Assembly (NCBI GenBank): GCA_003161515.1
Contig: PMOH01000462.1
Span: forward strand, 1 to 14,682
Origin: Deltaproteobacteria bacterium
Lineage (GTDB): Bacteria > Desulfobacterota > Binatia > Binatales > Binataceae
Direction of reading: 5' to 3'
Length of the DNA: 14,682 nucleotides
This document shows positions 13,076 to 14,682 of the stretch, piece after piece; within the stretch, counting starts at the first letter, position 1, and every line of letters starts with the position of its first letter. A program made the position numbers and the translations under genes. Under the pieces are notes generated by a model that worked only from the letters and a program-made list of their open reading frames with translations, did not search any database and was not told the origin of the DNA.

Positions 13076-14218
13076 CTACTTGTTATCGACCGGTTGAACG
13101 TTTTCGCCGTCGCGCGCGGCTTGGCCGACGTTCACTGCGACCTTGTCGTTTGGATTTATGCCGCTCAGGACTTCCACTGTTTGACCGTTGTCGTAGCCCA
13201 AGGTTACTTCGGCGAGATGCAATTGATTGTTGCGGACGACGGGCACGTAAACTTTTCCGTCGCGGAATATCAGGGCGTCGTCGGGGACCATCGGCGCGCC
13301 GGTGCCCATCGCGACGGTGAACTCAGCAGTCGCGTACATTCCCGGGTATAGGACGTCGTTTTCGTTGGGCAAGTCCACTTCCACCAGCATCGTGCGGGTG
13401 TCAGGGGAGAGCGCTTCCGGATGACGCGTGATGGTGCCCTTGAAGTTTTTGCCGGTATATCCGATCGCCGTGATCGTGGCCGCGTCACCGTCCTTGATGA
13501 AAGGCGCGACGTTCTGCGGCACGTAGGTGAACACGCGCAGCGGAGCCATCCGCGAGATTGTAATGATCGCGCCGGACCCGGGCGTGCCGGGGGTGGTAGT
13601 CGCGGGGACGAGGTGGCCGGGATCGATGTAGCGCGCGGTTACGATGCCGTCGAACGGCGCGGTGATCGTCTCGTACTGTTGATTTGCGATGTACTGGGCA
13701 AGGAGAGCGCGCGCTTGAAGCATCGCGCCGTGGGTTTCGTCCGCGGTCTGCTGCGGAATGACCTGCGCGCGGAGCAGAGCCTGGTTGCGCTTGTCGGTGA
13801 TGAGCGCCAGGTTGTAATTCGCACGCGCGTTGGCGACCTGCTGATCGAGCTCCGGCGACTCCAGGATCGCGAGCAATTGTCCGGTGTGAATCCGGTCGCC
13901 CTTATCGACCTTGATAGTCTTCAGGTAGCCGGGGACCTTGGCGTAGATGTCAGTCTCGTCGAAGCCGCGAATCGAAGCGGGCAGCTTGAGCTCGCGCGTC
14001 GCCGGAGTTTGCAGGACGTTCGAAACGAGCACGTGCGGACCGGGCGCCTGCTGCTGCGCGAGTTCCGAGGTCTGGCGGCCGAGCCATAGCTCGCGCGCGA
14101 GCACGAGGCCCGCGGTCGCGACCAGCGCGACGACGATGGCGACGATCCACCCGACAAAGAAAACTCCGCCTGGCGCGGGCACGCTGAAATTTTTCGGATC
14201 GTCTTCCGGTTCAGGCAT
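13076..14218 (-). CDS. RND efflux periplasmic adaptor subunit (membrane fusion protein)
   Basis: Periplasmic linker of a tripartite efflux pump, joining the inner-membrane RND transporter to an outer-membrane channel. The 380-residue product has one N-terminal membrane anchor (about 18-42, GGVFFVGWIVAIVVALVATA), then the lipoyl-like half TDIYAKVPGYLKTIKVDKGDRIHTGQLLA and a short helical hairpin (SPELDQQVANARANYNLALI onward). The second lipoyl half and beta-barrel follow (APFDGIVTARYIDPG, then the YPGMYATAEF strand). The end DNGQTVEVLSGINPNDKVAVNVGQAARDGENVQPV is the family's membrane-proximal domain. It starts at ATG 14216-14218, nine bases after the pump stop codon, so the two are in one operon. 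The pump gene precedes the adaptor, the reverse of the usual order. No outer-membrane channel gene follows within the window. Confidence 0.92.
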   Translation of the reverse strand: MPEPEDDPKNFSVPAPGGVFFVGWIVAIVVALVATAGLVLARELWLGRQTSELAQQQAPGPHVLVSNVLQTPATRELKLPASIRGFDETDIYAKVPGYLKTIKVDKGDRIHTGQLLAILESPELDQQVANARANYNLALITDKRNQALLRAQVIPQQTADETHGAMLQARALLAQYIANQQYETITAPFDGIVTARYIDPGHLVPATTTPGTPGSGAIITISRMAPLRVFTYVPQNVAPFIKDGDAATITAIGYTGKNFKGTITRHPEALSPDTRTMLVEVDLPNENDVLYPGMYATAEFTVAMGTGAPMVPDDALIFRDGKVYVPVVRNNQLHLAEVTLGYDNGQTVEVLSGINPNDKVAVNVGQAARDGENVQPVDNK

Positions 14219-14227
14219 AAATCAATT

Positions 14228-14682
14228 CTAAGCACCCGGCAGCGTGATCGCTTCGATCTCGGCGTCGCGCTGCTTTTTGCCGATCACGTCGCGGCCGAAA
14301 ATCGAATAGACAGCCGGCACCACGAACAACGTCATCATTGTAGCAGCAAACAATCCGCCGATGACGGCGCGGCCCAGCGGCGCGTTCTGCTCGGAGCCGG
14401 AGCCGAGCGAAAGCGCCATCGGCAGCATCCCGAGAATCATCGCGAGCGCGGTCATGATGATCGGGCGGAAGCGGATGCGGCCGGCCTCGATCGCCGCGGC
14501 GAGCGGACTGTATCCTTCCTCGCGCAGTTCGTTGGCGAAAGTTATCAGCAGGTTGCCGTTGGCGACGCCGACGCCGACTGCCATGATCGCGCCCATCAAA
14601 GATTCGACGTTGATGGTCGTGCCGGTTATCGCGAGCATCCAGAGCACTCCGGCGAGCGCGCCCGGCACCGCCATCATGATGA
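14228..14682 (-). CDS. RND efflux pump inner-membrane transporter, C-terminal end
   Basis: The last 151 residues or so of a large (normally about 1,000-residue) HAE1-type proton-driven efflux pump; the rest lies beyond the right edge. Visible are the loop and helix ESLMGAIMAVGVGVANGNLLITFANELREEG, the conserved AIEAGRIRFRPIIMTALAMILGMLPMAL block, GSGSEQNAPLGRAVIGGLFAATMMTLFVVPAVYSIF and a short cytoplasmic tail. These correspond to TM10-TM12 of AcrB-like pumps. The stop is TAG at 14228-14230. It is transcribed with the adaptor gene. The substrate cannot be told from this part. Confidence 0.92.
   Translation of the reverse strand, partial: IMMAVPGALAGVLWMLAITGTTINVESLMGAIMAVGVGVANGNLLITFANELREEGYSPLAAAIEAGRIRFRPIIMTALAMILGMLPMALSLGSGSEQNAPLGRAVIGGLFAATMMTLFVVPAVYSIFGRDVIGKKQRDAEIEAITLPGA

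Overview
This window looks like a piece of a high-GC, free-living bacterial chromosome. There is no rRNA, tRNA or other taxonomic marker in it. The mix of a soil-type amidohydrolase, an aromatic-acid-like MFS carrier, RND efflux genes and two exported proteins with Thr/Pro-rich linkers (one followed by choice-of-anchor-D-like repeats) suggests an uncultured soil or groundwater proteobacterium-like lineage, possibly Binatota or a relative. That placement is a guess.

Layout. Positions 1-728 (-) hold the N-terminal part of an amidohydrolase, divergent from a gluconokinase at 816-1301 (+). An MFS transporter (1414-2748, -) converges on the kinase across a structured REP-like spacer. Next comes an 853-residue exported beta-propeller protein (2837-5398, -) and a 60-residue one-helix membrane protein (5616-5798, -). 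From about 5.83 to 8.6 kb lies a visibly lower-GC accessory island. It contains an IS1595-family transposase (6149-7078, +), remnants of small plus-strand ORFs (7117-7446), a 76-residue unknown protein (7403-7633, -) and a DUF3800 protein (7667-8449, -). Beyond it are a second exported protein with a Thr/Pro/Lys-rich tail (8609-10417, -), a LOG-family nucleotide hydrolase (10744-11328, +), a YajG-like lipoprotein interrupted by one in-frame TGA (11335-11946, -) and an acetolactate decarboxylase carrying an N-terminal ribbon-helix-helix domain (11947-12780, -). A possible 37-residue membrane microprotein follows (12834-12947, -). The window ends with an RND efflux adaptor (13076-14218, -) and the C-terminal end of its RND pump (14228-14682, -).

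How the genes relate. The RND pump and adaptor are a clear co-transcribed pair. The decarboxylase and the lipoprotein abut stop-to-start and are probably coupled. DUF3800 and the 76-residue gene form a tight same-strand pair inside the mobile island. The other genes appear to be independent units.

The points most worth a second look are the RHH-acetolactate decarboxylase fusion, the single in-frame TGA in an otherwise intact YajG-like gene, the DUF3800/small-protein pair next to the IS, the recurring -10-to-ATG geometry that implies leaderless mRNAs, and a dyad plus sigma54-like promoter ahead of the second exported protein. I did not see a CRISPR array, a tRNA or a recognisable complete defence system.
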